Origin: Opitutales bacterium
GTDB taxonomy: Bacteria; Verrucomicrobiota; Verrucomicrobiia; Opitutales; Oceanipulchritudinaceae
Direction: 5' to 3'
Assembly (NCBI GenBank): GCA_020831485.1
Contig: JAFIGG010000029.1
Location: 1-43,456 of the forward strand
DNA length: 43,456 nucleotides
How positions within the stretch are numbered: the first letter of the stretch is position 1; each line of letters begins with the position of its first letter. The position numbers and the translations under genes were made by a program. Below, piece by piece: positions 26,201 through 34,681 of this stretch. The notes under the pieces are model-generated. The model saw nothing but the letters and a program-made list of their open reading frames with translations. It made no database searches and was not told the DNA's origin.

Positions 26201-26585
26201 CCGCTTTGGGGAGACCGTCAATTTGTTTAAACAGCCTAAAATGACAGGGAACCTTGCTCTGTATTTTGAGAAGCATGGACTGTATGCGCGTCTTGGATAC
26301 AATATGCGCGGGCGCTATCTCGACAGTGTTTCCGGTGGAACGGCTACGGTCAATCGACTGGATCAGATGGGGCTGCATCCAAACTCCTACGACATTATGG
26401 TGGATCGCCGTTCCCAGCTCGATCTTTCCCTGCGTTACCGGATTCGCGGATCGTTTCAGGTTTTCGCTGAAGCCAGTAATTTGACCAACGAGCCCTTCGT
26501 TCGAATTCGGCGCGACCGCTCACGCCCGCACTCAAGGCAATACACCGGCCAGGTGTACACCATAGGCGTCAACTGGACGCTCTGA
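23292..26585 (+). CDS. TonB-dependent outer-membrane receptor
   Basis: About 1097 residues from the ATG at 23292; a TTG 9 bp upstream is also open. A signal peptide (about 1-30) is followed by a carboxypeptidase-regulatory-like beta domain (about 32-115; 'ISGTVYDQDNAIYLEGVRVSIPSLERSVTTDRGGRYRF'), a plug domain ('DRNPAEALQRAAGVTMETDQGDGSFVIVRG', 'SSVQIDGVSLATPEEDGRRVNMNVI', 'IERIELSKTWLPEQKGNVIGGTVNLITR') and a long beta-barrel ending in the aromatic strand 'VYTIGVNWTL'. The plug matches the TonB-Xanth-Caul type of receptors, often used for sugars, phytate or other complex ligands. No SusD partner follows. The Pho-box-like array upstream and the co-directional secreted proteins suggest uptake of a phosphorus-containing ligand. 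Confidence 0.93.
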   Translation: MIFSASLKKVCSLYAAVTLGMIPGISAWSAVISGTVYDQDNAIYLEGVRVSIPSLERSVTTDRGGRYRFSNVPEGSFTVVATPTGVPAERRPVVLESVNDEVTMNFLFTREGQIFDLEAFAVEGSLIGAAKAMDIRRAARDYREVVSSDAFGQFTDRNPAEALQRAAGVTMETDQGDGSFVIVRGGAPEYSSVQIDGVSLATPEEDGRRVNMNVITNDQIERIELSKTWLPEQKGNVIGGTVNLITRSALDRGSRFARIETSGTYRDHQDRWSYRGAVTYGEVIDGQTLSFLGEGAIGLQLSVNQGVDYSGSDTVTWGWNLDKGYPFRTRPGEDRPRGFSLQNLDMRHFNIERDRQGASGRLEYRINPNHEVYLSASYNRFEDTVNEHLFSQSLTDSSQFYSGTQLFTSSVAQQLDADLDDPFNAERLAMSPNNTNKRITFNEAIQLGQLAYDEDNRLFTRGGLWPLNMSRTYRHTLREDRITTYQLGGTSRLPMEIDVEWKLYNSEARQDSELNWMDFATESSTGSGAIPVAGVENPYIQDPGGDNPVISRKGSFGAYSNLTGRTVHRNTKTLSLDERSGGDLDVSKEFDVGSTLWTTQIGFSLDRRDKEYRIDRTSYGLAQGSLDPERWPTGVMTLADPFFDGGDIEGFRKNFGEELRFGPSFHEANTLAFMKGEQAEGLISWNQVPNMINNDFTARVQNNYDSTEDISGFYFQQSIEWRAWTAIFGARYERTENSFRNLEIITDGTEGGVSGLPPFISPALWRLLPEEAFGRQVLNERDYSHLLPAVHVIRTLGENAVVRASVTKTISRPLFSDLIPREIPSISGGNFQSDIQLPAFDLEATESVNLDLSLDYYFEPIGMFSVAVYYKELDGPIYDEVRLNVGPNEETAAWALKYDSRNVNWQPGDPIFNDNDYTFRRKRNAGKGALSGAEITFNRRFDFLPGVWNGFGINSNIAWFSSRAELLTEARFGETVNLFKQPKMTGNLALYFEKHGLYARLGYNMRGRYLDSVSGGTATVNRLDQMGLHPNSYDIMVDRRSQLDLSLRYRIRGSFQVFAEASNLTNEPFVRIRRDRSRPHSRQYTGQVYTIGVNWTL

Positions 26586-26637
26586 CCGGCATTTTTCTCT
26601 CAAATCTATTAACCACATTGAACTCGCAGATTCACAA

Positions 26638-29523
26638 ATGAAACGATTAACAAAAACAATCAAGACCTGCTTATTGGCAGGTGCTTTCGCGCTCGCTGGA
26701 CAGTTTGCTTCCGCTCAGGAAATGCTGTTTCAGGAGAGCTTTGAGACAGATGGAGAGGGTGAGCGCTACATAGTCATCGGTGGCGGTGACAATCCCGATG
26801 ATCCACGCATGGCCTTTGCCCGTCGAAGGGTAGGAACAACCGGTACTCTAGGCCAGGGCGATCTGCTAGATGGAGATTGGATGTGGATGGCCCGGCGCAT
26901 GACGACGGTTCCGGGACCACGTGGGGATGAATTCGAAGGCGAAGGCCTTTCGGACCGGGATGCCCGCCTCAAGTTTCCCGATATTGATGTCTCTGGTTAT
27001 GGAGAGTTGTCCGTCCGCCTCGTGATTATGGTGGGCGCTCCAGGTCACGAGCCGAACGACGATTTTAAAATGCGGGTTCGTTTCGACGGTGGCGAATGGC
27101 AGGAAATTGGAGGCTTTCGCAGTTCGACGAGTAACTCCTGGCCAATCTATTACCAGGGCCCTTCGGACACAATGACGGTTCAGGACGATCCGAATAAACT
27201 GATCCGATTCTTCACTGAGTGGGAGTGGCCTATCTACAACCACGGCGATGAAATGGAGCTGCAACTGACCTTCTCGGGAAATGCTTTCAATGAAGATTGG
27301 TATGTCGACAATATCCGGATCTTTGGTGAGTCGGATCTCGGATTCTTTGACCTCAGTTTTGCCGAGGACCAGGTGACTGAACCTGAGGCTGGAGCCGATG
27401 GTGTTCGGAATGACCTTACAATTACTCTCAACGAGCCAGCTCCAGCTGGTGGAGCCAGTTTTACGCTCACCCCACCGGATTACCGCACGGCAAGTTCACT
27501 CAGCCTGCCCGAAGAGCCTGTTGTCATCGCAGAGGGCGAAACCTCGGTCGTTGTGCCGGTTGAAATCGTTCAGGACAATCAGTATACCGGTTTGAAGCGC
27601 ATCGATCTTTTTGTCTCAGGCGAAGGTTACAACACTGGGTTCGCAAGAACCTTTGTGGAGAATGTGACACCACGACCCAAGCTGATTTTCACCGAAGCAT
27701 TGAATGTGGTTCCCGGCATTGGCGTTGGCAATATCGTCGAAGTGCCTGTGGGCGACGCGAACAACGACGGAGATATTCACAATACCCGCGACCAGTTCAT
27801 CGAGTTGGTCAACATCGACGACCATCCGGTGGACCTGAGTGGCTACCGTATCGGTGATGACCTGGATGATAGGCACTTGATTCCGGATGGCACCATACTT
27901 TATCCAAACACCGCATTGGTTGTTTTCGGTGGCGGTGAGCCACGGGGAACTTTTGGTGGGGCTATCGTGCAAGTAGCATCTGGCGGCGGCAACGGTCTCG
28001 GGCTGAACATCGCCAGCCGCGCTGAAATCATGTACCTGACGGCTCCGTTTGGCGCCGAAGTGGAACTGGTGAATATCTGGATGCAGCGGGCGGATATCTG
28101 GGCGATTACACAGGAACTCGATCCCGAGCACCATGCTTACAACCTCTCAGGTTCCTTTCACCGAACCTCCCTGGAGTGGACTGAGCCGGGTTTTGAATTT
28201 GGACCTGAACACCTTCACTTCAATATTCCGGGAGCGACCCAGAATCTATATGCTCCGGGCACTTGGTATGACGGGACTCCCTATTTTGATCCCGAGAACG
28301 AATTGACGCTGACGGTTAGTGAGGAAACGATTCTGAAGACCGATGGTCGCAACGCCGCCGTTGGCCAGATTGTATTGGCCGAACCGGCTCCAGAGGATGG
28401 TTTGAAAATCACTCTGGATACCAATGGTGTGCGCAGTGGAGCCAATGGCGAAGTGATTCCATACATCATCGATTTGGATTCGATAGAGTTGATGGTGCCG
28501 GCAGGGGACACTTCCATCGAATTTCGCATTGGCGCTCACAACGACGGCGTATTGACCGGAGATCGAATTGTTGGTCTGACCGCACGCGCGGGACCTTACG
28601 TTCTCCCTGGCTTTCAGGAGTTCACTGTTCTTGAAACCATGGAAGACGACCTGAATCTGGTTATCAATGAAGTCTATATTGATTCCGAAGGAGGTGCCAT
28701 CGACATGAACGGCGATGGGATTTCCGGTGACCCTATGAGCGATCAGTTTATTGAAATCGTCAATCTATCCGGACGTCCGGTGAATCTTGCTGGATTTCGT
28801 ATCTGGTGGGACTCAGGCAGTGCCTTTGCCATCCCACGCGATGTCCATTATTTCTCAGGTGGTACCTGGATTCCCGATCAGGGTGCTGTGGTGGTTTTCG
28901 GAACCTTTCCTCAGGACACCATGCAGCATCCGGATTATGGTGGTGCCACCGTGCTTGGCGCCCGCAATGCGGATGGAAGCCTCAAACGAAATGGTCTTGA
29001 CCTGGATACGAGTAACATGACTTTACGGATCGACAATCCTTATGGTTATACTGTTGCCGAGGCAGAGATCGATTCCAGCCTTACGGCGCAGGACCAGTCG
29101 ATGGTCCGGAGTCCCGAACTGACCGGCGAATTCAAGCTCCATCTTGAAGTGGCCAGTACCGAATACCTGCGCTTTGACATCGCGACTCCCGGTCTGGCGA
29201 CTTCTGGAGATCCATTCGCAGGGAATGGAGGATTGCTTTCGCCGTTTATCTACTTCCCCCAGATCGTGGAAAAAGTGGTTCCAGGCCTCTGGTATCGGGA
29301 TTCCAGCTTTGGCTGGATCGGATTGGATGCTCAGCAAAATTCGGATTCCGCCTGGGTTTATGCCGCGAGCTTCAATTCATGGTGGTACCTGCCCGAAAGC
29401 TATGACAATGGACTGTGGATCTATGATCAGAATCACGAAACATGGTTCTTCACGCATTATAACTACACTCCGTGGATGTGGAATTATAACACCGAAGAGT
29501 GGGTCGATCGTTCCGCCCTCTAA
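26638..29523 (+). CDS. Secreted protein with two lamin-tail domains and Trp-rich C-terminus
   Basis: 961 residues. Signal peptide 1-26 (ending ASA). Residues ~30-230 are a beta-sandwich-like region ('EDWYVDNIRIFG' at its end). Residues ~235-340 and ~565-660 look like Calx-beta or Ig-like domains ('LTITLNEPAPAGGASFTL', 'IVLAEPAPEDGLKITLD'). Two lamin-tail domains (LTD) lie at ~347-480 ('LIFTEALNVVPG...DQFIELVNIDDHPVDLSGYRIGD') and ~671-800 ('LVINEVYIDSEGG...DQFIEIVNLSGRPVNLAGFRIWW'). Bacterial LTDs often accompany extracellular nucleases and phosphatases. No catalytic domain is seen, so it may be a binding or scaffold protein. The end (~882-961, 'GLWYRDSSFGWIGLD...WVYAASFNSWWYLP') is the Trp-rich domain. 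It is 52 bp after the receptor gene, likely the same transcript. Confidence 0.85.
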   Translation: MKRLTKTIKTCLLAGAFALAGQFASAQEMLFQESFETDGEGERYIVIGGGDNPDDPRMAFARRRVGTTGTLGQGDLLDGDWMWMARRMTTVPGPRGDEFEGEGLSDRDARLKFPDIDVSGYGELSVRLVIMVGAPGHEPNDDFKMRVRFDGGEWQEIGGFRSSTSNSWPIYYQGPSDTMTVQDDPNKLIRFFTEWEWPIYNHGDEMELQLTFSGNAFNEDWYVDNIRIFGESDLGFFDLSFAEDQVTEPEAGADGVRNDLTITLNEPAPAGGASFTLTPPDYRTASSLSLPEEPVVIAEGETSVVVPVEIVQDNQYTGLKRIDLFVSGEGYNTGFARTFVENVTPRPKLIFTEALNVVPGIGVGNIVEVPVGDANNDGDIHNTRDQFIELVNIDDHPVDLSGYRIGDDLDDRHLIPDGTILYPNTALVVFGGGEPRGTFGGAIVQVASGGGNGLGLNIASRAEIMYLTAPFGAEVELVNIWMQRADIWAITQELDPEHHAYNLSGSFHRTSLEWTEPGFEFGPEHLHFNIPGATQNLYAPGTWYDGTPYFDPENELTLTVSEETILKTDGRNAAVGQIVLAEPAPEDGLKITLDTNGVRSGANGEVIPYIIDLDSIELMVPAGDTSIEFRIGAHNDGVLTGDRIVGLTARAGPYVLPGFQEFTVLETMEDDLNLVINEVYIDSEGGAIDMNGDGISGDPMSDQFIEIVNLSGRPVNLAGFRIWWDSGSAFAIPRDVHYFSGGTWIPDQGAVVVFGTFPQDTMQHPDYGGATVLGARNADGSLKRNGLDLDTSNMTLRIDNPYGYTVAEAEIDSSLTAQDQSMVRSPELTGEFKLHLEVASTEYLRFDIATPGLATSGDPFAGNGGLLSPFIYFPQIVEKVVPGLWYRDSSFGWIGLDAQQNSDSAWVYAASFNSWWYLPESYDNGLWIYDQNHETWFFTHYNYTPWMWNYNTEEWVDRSAL

Positions 29524-29545
29524 GTTTCAGTATTAATTTAAATCA

Positions 29546-32128
29546 ATGATGAATAAATTTCTTAAAATTCAATGCCTGCTGCCGAGCCTTTTGCTGGTTC
29601 CGGTCCTGCAGGGAAGTCCCGTGTTGTTTGAAGGCACTCCAATAGTGGAAAACTTCAACTCCATTTTTGTGCCGGCTCCGGACTCGGAAGAGGATCCGAC
29701 CGTGCTCACTGGAACCAACACCGTGGGCAACCAGGTTGCGATTCCAGACCTGCCGGGTTGGCAAGCGGCTCGCATCGGTGGGTCAGGGTCCTCAAACATC
29801 GCGATTTGGGGCGATTCTCCCAATGCCGGTGGTCGCTTTCACGCCTGGGGCGAGGATGGCGATCGATCGTTCGGGTCGCTGTCCTCAGGTGCCAACAATC
29901 AGGGTTTCGGACTGGTCATCGAGAATGACACCGGAGACACCTTGAATGAGGTGAGCATCACCTACACGCGCCGTATTTGGCATGCGCAGGGCACCTCTAC
30001 GAGTAATCCGTTTGAGAGCTTCATGGAATTCTCTTATGGGGTGGAATCCGATGGGATCGAGGAGACAGACTTCATTACCAGCACGGCGATGACCCGTTTC
30101 CTCGATCTGGATGCCGTCAGCCCGGCTTCAAATACAGTCCTGGAAGTTTCCGGTGGCACGGATCCGGACCGGAGACGAGACGGCTTCGATTCCGAATGGA
30201 ACGAGGAAGTCAGCGGAACGATCACGGGCATCGTATGGGAACCGGGTGAATTGCTGTTCATACGTTGGAATGACTTCAATCAGAGTGGTTTCAATGCCGG
30301 GCTGGCGATTGACGACTTCGAACTGACTGCAACCTTTGATCCGGATGTGGAACCGCCTGAGGAGGAACCCGAGCCAATCACCAACAGCTATACCGGAGGA
30401 ACCTGGCTCGAGACCTTTGATAGCCTGGTGGCTATCGACAGCGACAACCGTCCGGCTCTTACCGGCACAGGGGTAGTTGGCAATCAAGTCGAGATCCCCA
30501 ATCTCAATGGCTGGCAAGCCGCCCGCCTTGGCGGATCGAGCACAGCAGATATCACCTTGTGGGAAGATTCTCCGGGCGCCGGGGGTCGATTCTACGCCTG
30601 GGGTGATGATGTTAACCGATCCTTGGGTTCTATCGCATCCGGTGCCAGTATTCAGGGTTTTGGAACGGCACTGGTCAATGAAACCGATGAGACTTACGAT
30701 TCGGTAACGATCACCTACACCCGTCGTATCTGGCATCTGCAGGGGACTGGTGGCGATGGTCTCTACGAGAACTGGCTTGAGTTTGCCTACGGTTTTTCCG
30801 GAGAGGACATCACTGCAGAGAACTTCATCACTCATGTGGACATGATTCGCGTGGAGGATCTCGATGCCGTGAGCGATGAGGAGAATACGGTTACCGGTAC
30901 CAGCTCTGGAACCGACCCGGACCGTCGGGTAAATGGCTTTGACGCCGAGTGGACAGAGGTGGTTACAGCCACGCTGACCGATATCAATTGGGAACCAGGC
31001 GAAATGTTGTTCCTTCGCTGGAACGACTTTGACCAGACAGGTTTCGATGCCGGTATCGCGGTCGATGACCTCCGGGTGCGTGCCGATGACTCGACCGGAC
31101 CTCAGCCAATTGCTTACAGTGGTGGCTTCTGGACAGAGGATTTTGACTCGATCCCCGTTGTAGATACGGACTCCCGTGTCTCGCTGACAGGAACCAATGT
31201 CGTCGGTAACCATGTCGCCCTGCCAGGATTGGAAGGCTGGTATGGCGCTCGCTTGGGTGGCTCAGGAACCGGGAATATTACCCTCTGGGAAGACTCTCCC
31301 GGTGCAGGTGGTCGCTTCTATGCGTGGGGCCAGGGAACGAATCGCTCCCTTGGCTCATTGGCCTCCGGTGCAAGTGTTCAGGGCTTCGGCGTGGCACTGC
31401 GAAATGATAGCTCAGAAACCTATCGGGAAATCGTCCTTTCCTATACACAGCGTATCTGGCACCGGCAGGGAACCAGCACGGACAACCTCTACCGAAACTG
31501 GCTCGAGTTCGGCTATGGCCTGTCCACGGATGGGGTGGGGATCAATAACTTCCTGGTCAGTGAATCAGTCACAGAATATCCGGAGATGGATGTGGTCAGT
31601 TCGGCTTCCAATACGGTTACCGGAACCAACGCCGGAACGGATCCGGATCGCCGGGTAAACGGCATGGATCCACAATGGAGCCAACGCCGTTCCACTCGTA
31701 TTTCGGATATCGAATGGGCTCCTGGCGAAACCCTGTTCCTGCGTTGGAATGATTTTGACCAGGATGGATTCGATGCGGGAATGGCCATTGACGATTTGGA
31801 AATGATCGCATTGTCCGTCCCGGGAGCAGCCATTTTCCCAGCCGATACCTTTGTGCAGGCCATTCCTTATGGGGGCGGTGCCTGGTATCGCGACCCAAGT
31901 TTTGGCTGGCTGGGTCTTGCAGAGCCAATGGACCTTGGGAATCCTTGGATCTATGCATTCGACCATCAGGCATGGTGGTTTGTTGTTCAGGTGGATGGCG
32001 ACGGTTTCTGGCTTTTTGATACCGTCGAGGAAGCCTGGTTCTTCACCAGCTATGACATCGCGCCCTGGATGTACCAGCTCACTGACGACTCTGAAGGTGA
32101 GTGGGTCTATCGTGGCTCGGATGAGTAA
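29546..32128 (+). CDS. Secreted protein with three tandem 'FDSL' modules and Trp-rich C-terminus
   Basis: 860 residues with a signal peptide (about 1-23). Three modules of ~230 residues follow one another (about 33-275, 288-515 and 530-755). Each opens with F-N/D-S-I/L, then 'GTNTVGNQVAIPDLPGWQAAR' or its variants, 'GGRFYAWGDDVNRSLGSIASGASIQGFG', 'SVTITYTRRIWHLQGT' and 'LFLRWNDFDQTGFDAGIAVDDL'. The G-Y/H-A-W-G...R-S-L-G-S-x-A-S-G-A core is a pattern known from N-terminal regions of secreted nucleases and PEP-CTERM proteins. It probably forms a jelly-roll binding domain. The last ~85 residues ('AWYRDPSFGWLGLAEP...PWMYQL') are the Trp-rich domain. No catalytic motif was found. It starts 22 bp after the LTD gene and is followed by a strong terminator. 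Confidence 0.82.
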   Translation: MMNKFLKIQCLLPSLLLVPVLQGSPVLFEGTPIVENFNSIFVPAPDSEEDPTVLTGTNTVGNQVAIPDLPGWQAARIGGSGSSNIAIWGDSPNAGGRFHAWGEDGDRSFGSLSSGANNQGFGLVIENDTGDTLNEVSITYTRRIWHAQGTSTSNPFESFMEFSYGVESDGIEETDFITSTAMTRFLDLDAVSPASNTVLEVSGGTDPDRRRDGFDSEWNEEVSGTITGIVWEPGELLFIRWNDFNQSGFNAGLAIDDFELTATFDPDVEPPEEEPEPITNSYTGGTWLETFDSLVAIDSDNRPALTGTGVVGNQVEIPNLNGWQAARLGGSSTADITLWEDSPGAGGRFYAWGDDVNRSLGSIASGASIQGFGTALVNETDETYDSVTITYTRRIWHLQGTGGDGLYENWLEFAYGFSGEDITAENFITHVDMIRVEDLDAVSDEENTVTGTSSGTDPDRRVNGFDAEWTEVVTATLTDINWEPGEMLFLRWNDFDQTGFDAGIAVDDLRVRADDSTGPQPIAYSGGFWTEDFDSIPVVDTDSRVSLTGTNVVGNHVALPGLEGWYGARLGGSGTGNITLWEDSPGAGGRFYAWGQGTNRSLGSLASGASVQGFGVALRNDSSETYREIVLSYTQRIWHRQGTSTDNLYRNWLEFGYGLSTDGVGINNFLVSESVTEYPEMDVVSSASNTVTGTNAGTDPDRRVNGMDPQWSQRRSTRISDIEWAPGETLFLRWNDFDQDGFDAGMAIDDLEMIALSVPGAAIFPADTFVQAIPYGGGAWYRDPSFGWLGLAEPMDLGNPWIYAFDHQAWWFVVQVDGDGFWLFDTVEEAWFFTSYDIAPWMYQLTDDSEGEWVYRGSDE
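29646..31810 (+). repeat. Three in-frame tandem repeats of about 0.7 kb inside the coding sequence
   Basis: Units lie at about 29646-30335, 30405-31090 and 31138-31810. DNA similarity is still visible in places, for example 'TCGCTGGAACGACTTTGACCAG' and its variants at the end of each unit, and 'GGTCGCTTCTATGCGTGGGG' and its variants in the middle. Units 2 and 3 look closest to each other, which points to duplication within the gene. Confidence 0.75.
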
Positions 32129-32207
32129 GTGAAGCGATCTAAATATTGAATACACCCTTTTGTTTGTTTGTTCGGAGTTAGGGGTAAGTCCAGTAGCAAT
32201 ACTGATT

Positions 32208-32234
32208 GGGGGAGGCGTTGCCTCCCCCTTTTTT
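32208..32234 (+). terminator. Rho-independent terminator closing the receptor operon
   Basis: GGGGGAGGC (32208-32216) pairs perfectly with GCCTCCCCC (32220-32228) around a GTT loop, followed by six T. It sits 80 bp after the stop of the triple-module gene and 25 bp before the next gene, which may therefore depend on read-through or an undetected promoter. Confidence 0.93.
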
Positions 32235-32259
32235 GCGATAATCTTTAAGGTAAATTTTA

Positions 32260-34428
32260 ATGAAAATTAACAAGAGAAATAGAGTCAGGATTTTCTCGCT
32301 GACTGCGCTGGCAATGGTATTGCTTTCGACGGTTACCAGTGGCCAACAAACCATGTACCGTTTCAGTTTGTTCGAGTCCGCGAAATACTCGGGACAGTTC
32401 AATTCAGCTCTGGACGCTTTGCAATCCAACATGCCCGCTGAACGCAGAGTCGAAAGAGGCAGCACCTATGGCTTCGAGGATTTCGTCTTCGCTGAATTCT
32501 CCAGTGATCAGAGCGTCGTTTTTGCGCCCAGGTCGGGAGTCAACCTGCCGAGCGGTGACTTTTCAATAGTAGCTCATATACGTCCGGTGGAGCTGACGGG
32601 TGAACAGTGGATTCTTCAGACCCCTGAGTCGAGCCATGGTTATCTGGCAATGGGCCTGGACGGGGGTCGCTTGTTTGGAGAGGTTCTGGTTGCCAATGGG
32701 GATCAATCGGTTTTCCAGCGAATCCATGCACCTGAAGCTTTGGAGAGCGGCGTTTGGTATCGGCTGGTCTATACCGTTTCGGATCAGGGAACGGATGGCA
32801 TAGTTCATTCGCTTTGGATTGACGAGGATCTGGTGGTCCGTGAGCAGACACCAGAAATACGGCTGCAACCTGATCCCGACGGATCTGAGGTTCCAACGGT
32901 CGGTGGTTCTCTGGATGCGGATGTGTTTGCGGTGGAACTATTTGATTACGAGCTTGCCGACTATTTCCTCGAGAGTCCTTTGATCCGCGACGGTTCGGCC
33001 TACTTCGGGATGCCTGCATACTTTGGCGAGCTTGCGGGAGGACGACACGTTGTGCCGCTGGATCAACGTTTAATGACCACCATTCGAAATCCCAATGGCT
33101 CAATGCGCTACCCTGAAATGGAGGCTCGATTGGAGAATCGCTGGATATTTCCCTTTCACAACGATTCCTTTGTGATTCAGGGGATTGCTGCCGATCCTGA
33201 AAACGGTCGAATCTTTCTCGGAATGTATCACCGTTCCGCGGACAATGTATCCTATGGCTTTCCAAGTATCGTCGTAGAGTTGTTTGTCCCCGAGGGCAGG
33301 ATGGGGAATGTGTTTGTTTTACAGACTCCTGATGGAGCTCCATTTACCTCTCACATGGGAGGGATTGCCTACTGGGACGAACTTGTTTTCGTTCCGGGAC
33401 CCAGCCGTGGATCCGCTATGGATCCGGACCTGTATGTATTTGATGTCTCAAGTGTCGATGCTTCGGATTTTGACCCGGGAACGATGGAAGGATTCGAATT
33501 GAAATTGCTGCCTGCCCTCCACCGCTACACCGATCCTCTCGGAGTTCTTGGGAGTGAGGGGCGTTTCAACAGTCTTTCCTATATGGATATTCATGTGGAC
33601 AAGGAAGATCGGATTCTACTCAACATCGGCAATTTTCAGGCCGACGTGGCGCGGCCGGTCCACTCCTTCCATCTGTTGTTTACGGATCGACGGCATCCAT
33701 ACCTTATGCAGCCCCGAACTGTGATGCAGACCAATCGCAGGGCACAGGGCGGAGTCTATTACCTTGATGTGGAAACACCATCTGGCGTGCAGGCCCGGCG
33801 CATGCTGCTTTCGACCAGCTTCGGAGACAGCGACAGTGTGATCTTTAATTCACTGTATCTGGAACCGGACCCGCAGCCACGAACCAGTCAGGAATGGATG
33901 CGCTTGCCCGCTGGCTTGGAAGATATGACCCAAATGGGCAACAGCCTGTGGACGACTTCTGAGTCTGGAATGGTCTATTTTCAGAAACGACCCTCCAATC
34001 CCTGGACGGATCTTTTCCCGTTTTTGATACAAATTGATATGGGCGACCTGATCGACACCCGGGGGCACGGAGTCACCGACGCCTGGTACACCAAACACGG
34101 TCTGACGGGTTCCGTCGATCCAGCTACCGATCGCGATGGCGATGGATTCAGCATCAGGGACGAGTATCTATGGGACACGGATCCCGAGGATCCCGCAGTC
34201 TATCCCTGGTCAGGAGCCGAAGTGCACGCAAGCCACCTGAGCGTTGAGACCTCTCTGCGCCGGTTCTACACCCTGCAGCGTCTGGATCTTGACTCAGGTA
34301 GCTGGGAAAATGTGCCGGATCAGGTCAACCGCCGCGGCAATGGCGGTCTTATGGATTTCCCCCTGCCTGAGCTTGAGTCGGAAGACGCGAACTTTTACCG
34401 GGTCGTAGTCGGGACCGGACCCCAATAG
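32260..34428 (+). CDS. Secreted protein, LamG-like and EF/TSP3-like regions, function unknown
   Basis: 722 residues with a signal peptide (about 1-30). Residues ~70-215 resemble a LamG/concanavalin-like sandwich ('FEDFVFAEFSSDQSVVFAPRSGVNLPSGDFSIVAHIRPVE', 'LWIDEDLVVRE'). Residues ~255-590 are a beta-rich region of propeller type with 'GIAADPENGRIFLGMYHRSADNVSYGFPSIVVE'; related BNR-like proteins act on or bind polysaccharides, but no catalytic residues can be pointed to. A calcium-binding-like segment 'DPATDRDGDGFSIRDEYLWDTDPEDP' lies at ~625. The C-terminus ('RRFYTLQRLDLDSGSW...NFYRVVVG') is the FYRV-type domain common on verrucomicrobial secreted proteins. It follows the terminator at 32208-32234. 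Converges on the PLD gene across repeat copy 2. Confidence 0.72.
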   Translation: MKINKRNRVRIFSLTALAMVLLSTVTSGQQTMYRFSLFESAKYSGQFNSALDALQSNMPAERRVERGSTYGFEDFVFAEFSSDQSVVFAPRSGVNLPSGDFSIVAHIRPVELTGEQWILQTPESSHGYLAMGLDGGRLFGEVLVANGDQSVFQRIHAPEALESGVWYRLVYTVSDQGTDGIVHSLWIDEDLVVREQTPEIRLQPDPDGSEVPTVGGSLDADVFAVELFDYELADYFLESPLIRDGSAYFGMPAYFGELAGGRHVVPLDQRLMTTIRNPNGSMRYPEMEARLENRWIFPFHNDSFVIQGIAADPENGRIFLGMYHRSADNVSYGFPSIVVELFVPEGRMGNVFVLQTPDGAPFTSHMGGIAYWDELVFVPGPSRGSAMDPDLYVFDVSSVDASDFDPGTMEGFELKLLPALHRYTDPLGVLGSEGRFNSLSYMDIHVDKEDRILLNIGNFQADVARPVHSFHLLFTDRRHPYLMQPRTVMQTNRRAQGGVYYLDVETPSGVQARRMLLSTSFGDSDSVIFNSLYLEPDPQPRTSQEWMRLPAGLEDMTQMGNSLWTTSESGMVYFQKRPSNPWTDLFPFLIQIDMGDLIDTRGHGVTDAWYTKHGLTGSVDPATDRDGDGFSIRDEYLWDTDPEDPAVYPWSGAEVHASHLSVETSLRRFYTLQRLDLDSGSWENVPDQVNRRGNGGLMDFPLPELESEDANFYRVVVGTGPQ

Positions 34429-34431
34429 GTA

Positions 34432-34681
34432 GGTCCGTAGAGAGCGACGAAGCCGGACCGTTGGAGCACAAGCTTTAGCTTGAGTCCGCGCCTCCAGCCA
34501 GCGAATCGGAGGCCGCGCTCCAACAGTACAACAAAGAACCAAGAACTAACCAGCCCAACAACGAAAGGCTGTCGCTCTTTCGCTACTTCTCCACCAATCC
34601 ACAATTCCAATATTCCACCATTCCCTGCATCTCTCCCGACTTCCACCCATCCAACAATCCATTTTTCCACCTTTCCAGCCC
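34432..34681 (-). repeat. Dispersed intergenic repeat, copy 2 (inverted)
   Basis: The whole gap between the convergent genes is filled by one repeat, in the opposite orientation to the copy at 36717-36971. Read on the minus strand it carries GGTGGAAGTCGGGAGAGATG, the core hairpin (34564-34584 region, stem CGAAAG/CTTTCG), then TTGGAGCGCGGCC, GATTCGCTGGCTGGAG, CTCAAGCTAAAGCTTGTGCT and GGTCCGGCTTCGTCGC. All of these blocks recur in the other long copy in the same order. Confidence 0.88.

Noticed and set aside
30128-31213. Minus-strand open frame of about 360 codons inside the triple-module gene
   Set aside because: The plus strand has a signal peptide, repeats and an operon context; the antisense frame mirrors the repeats only.
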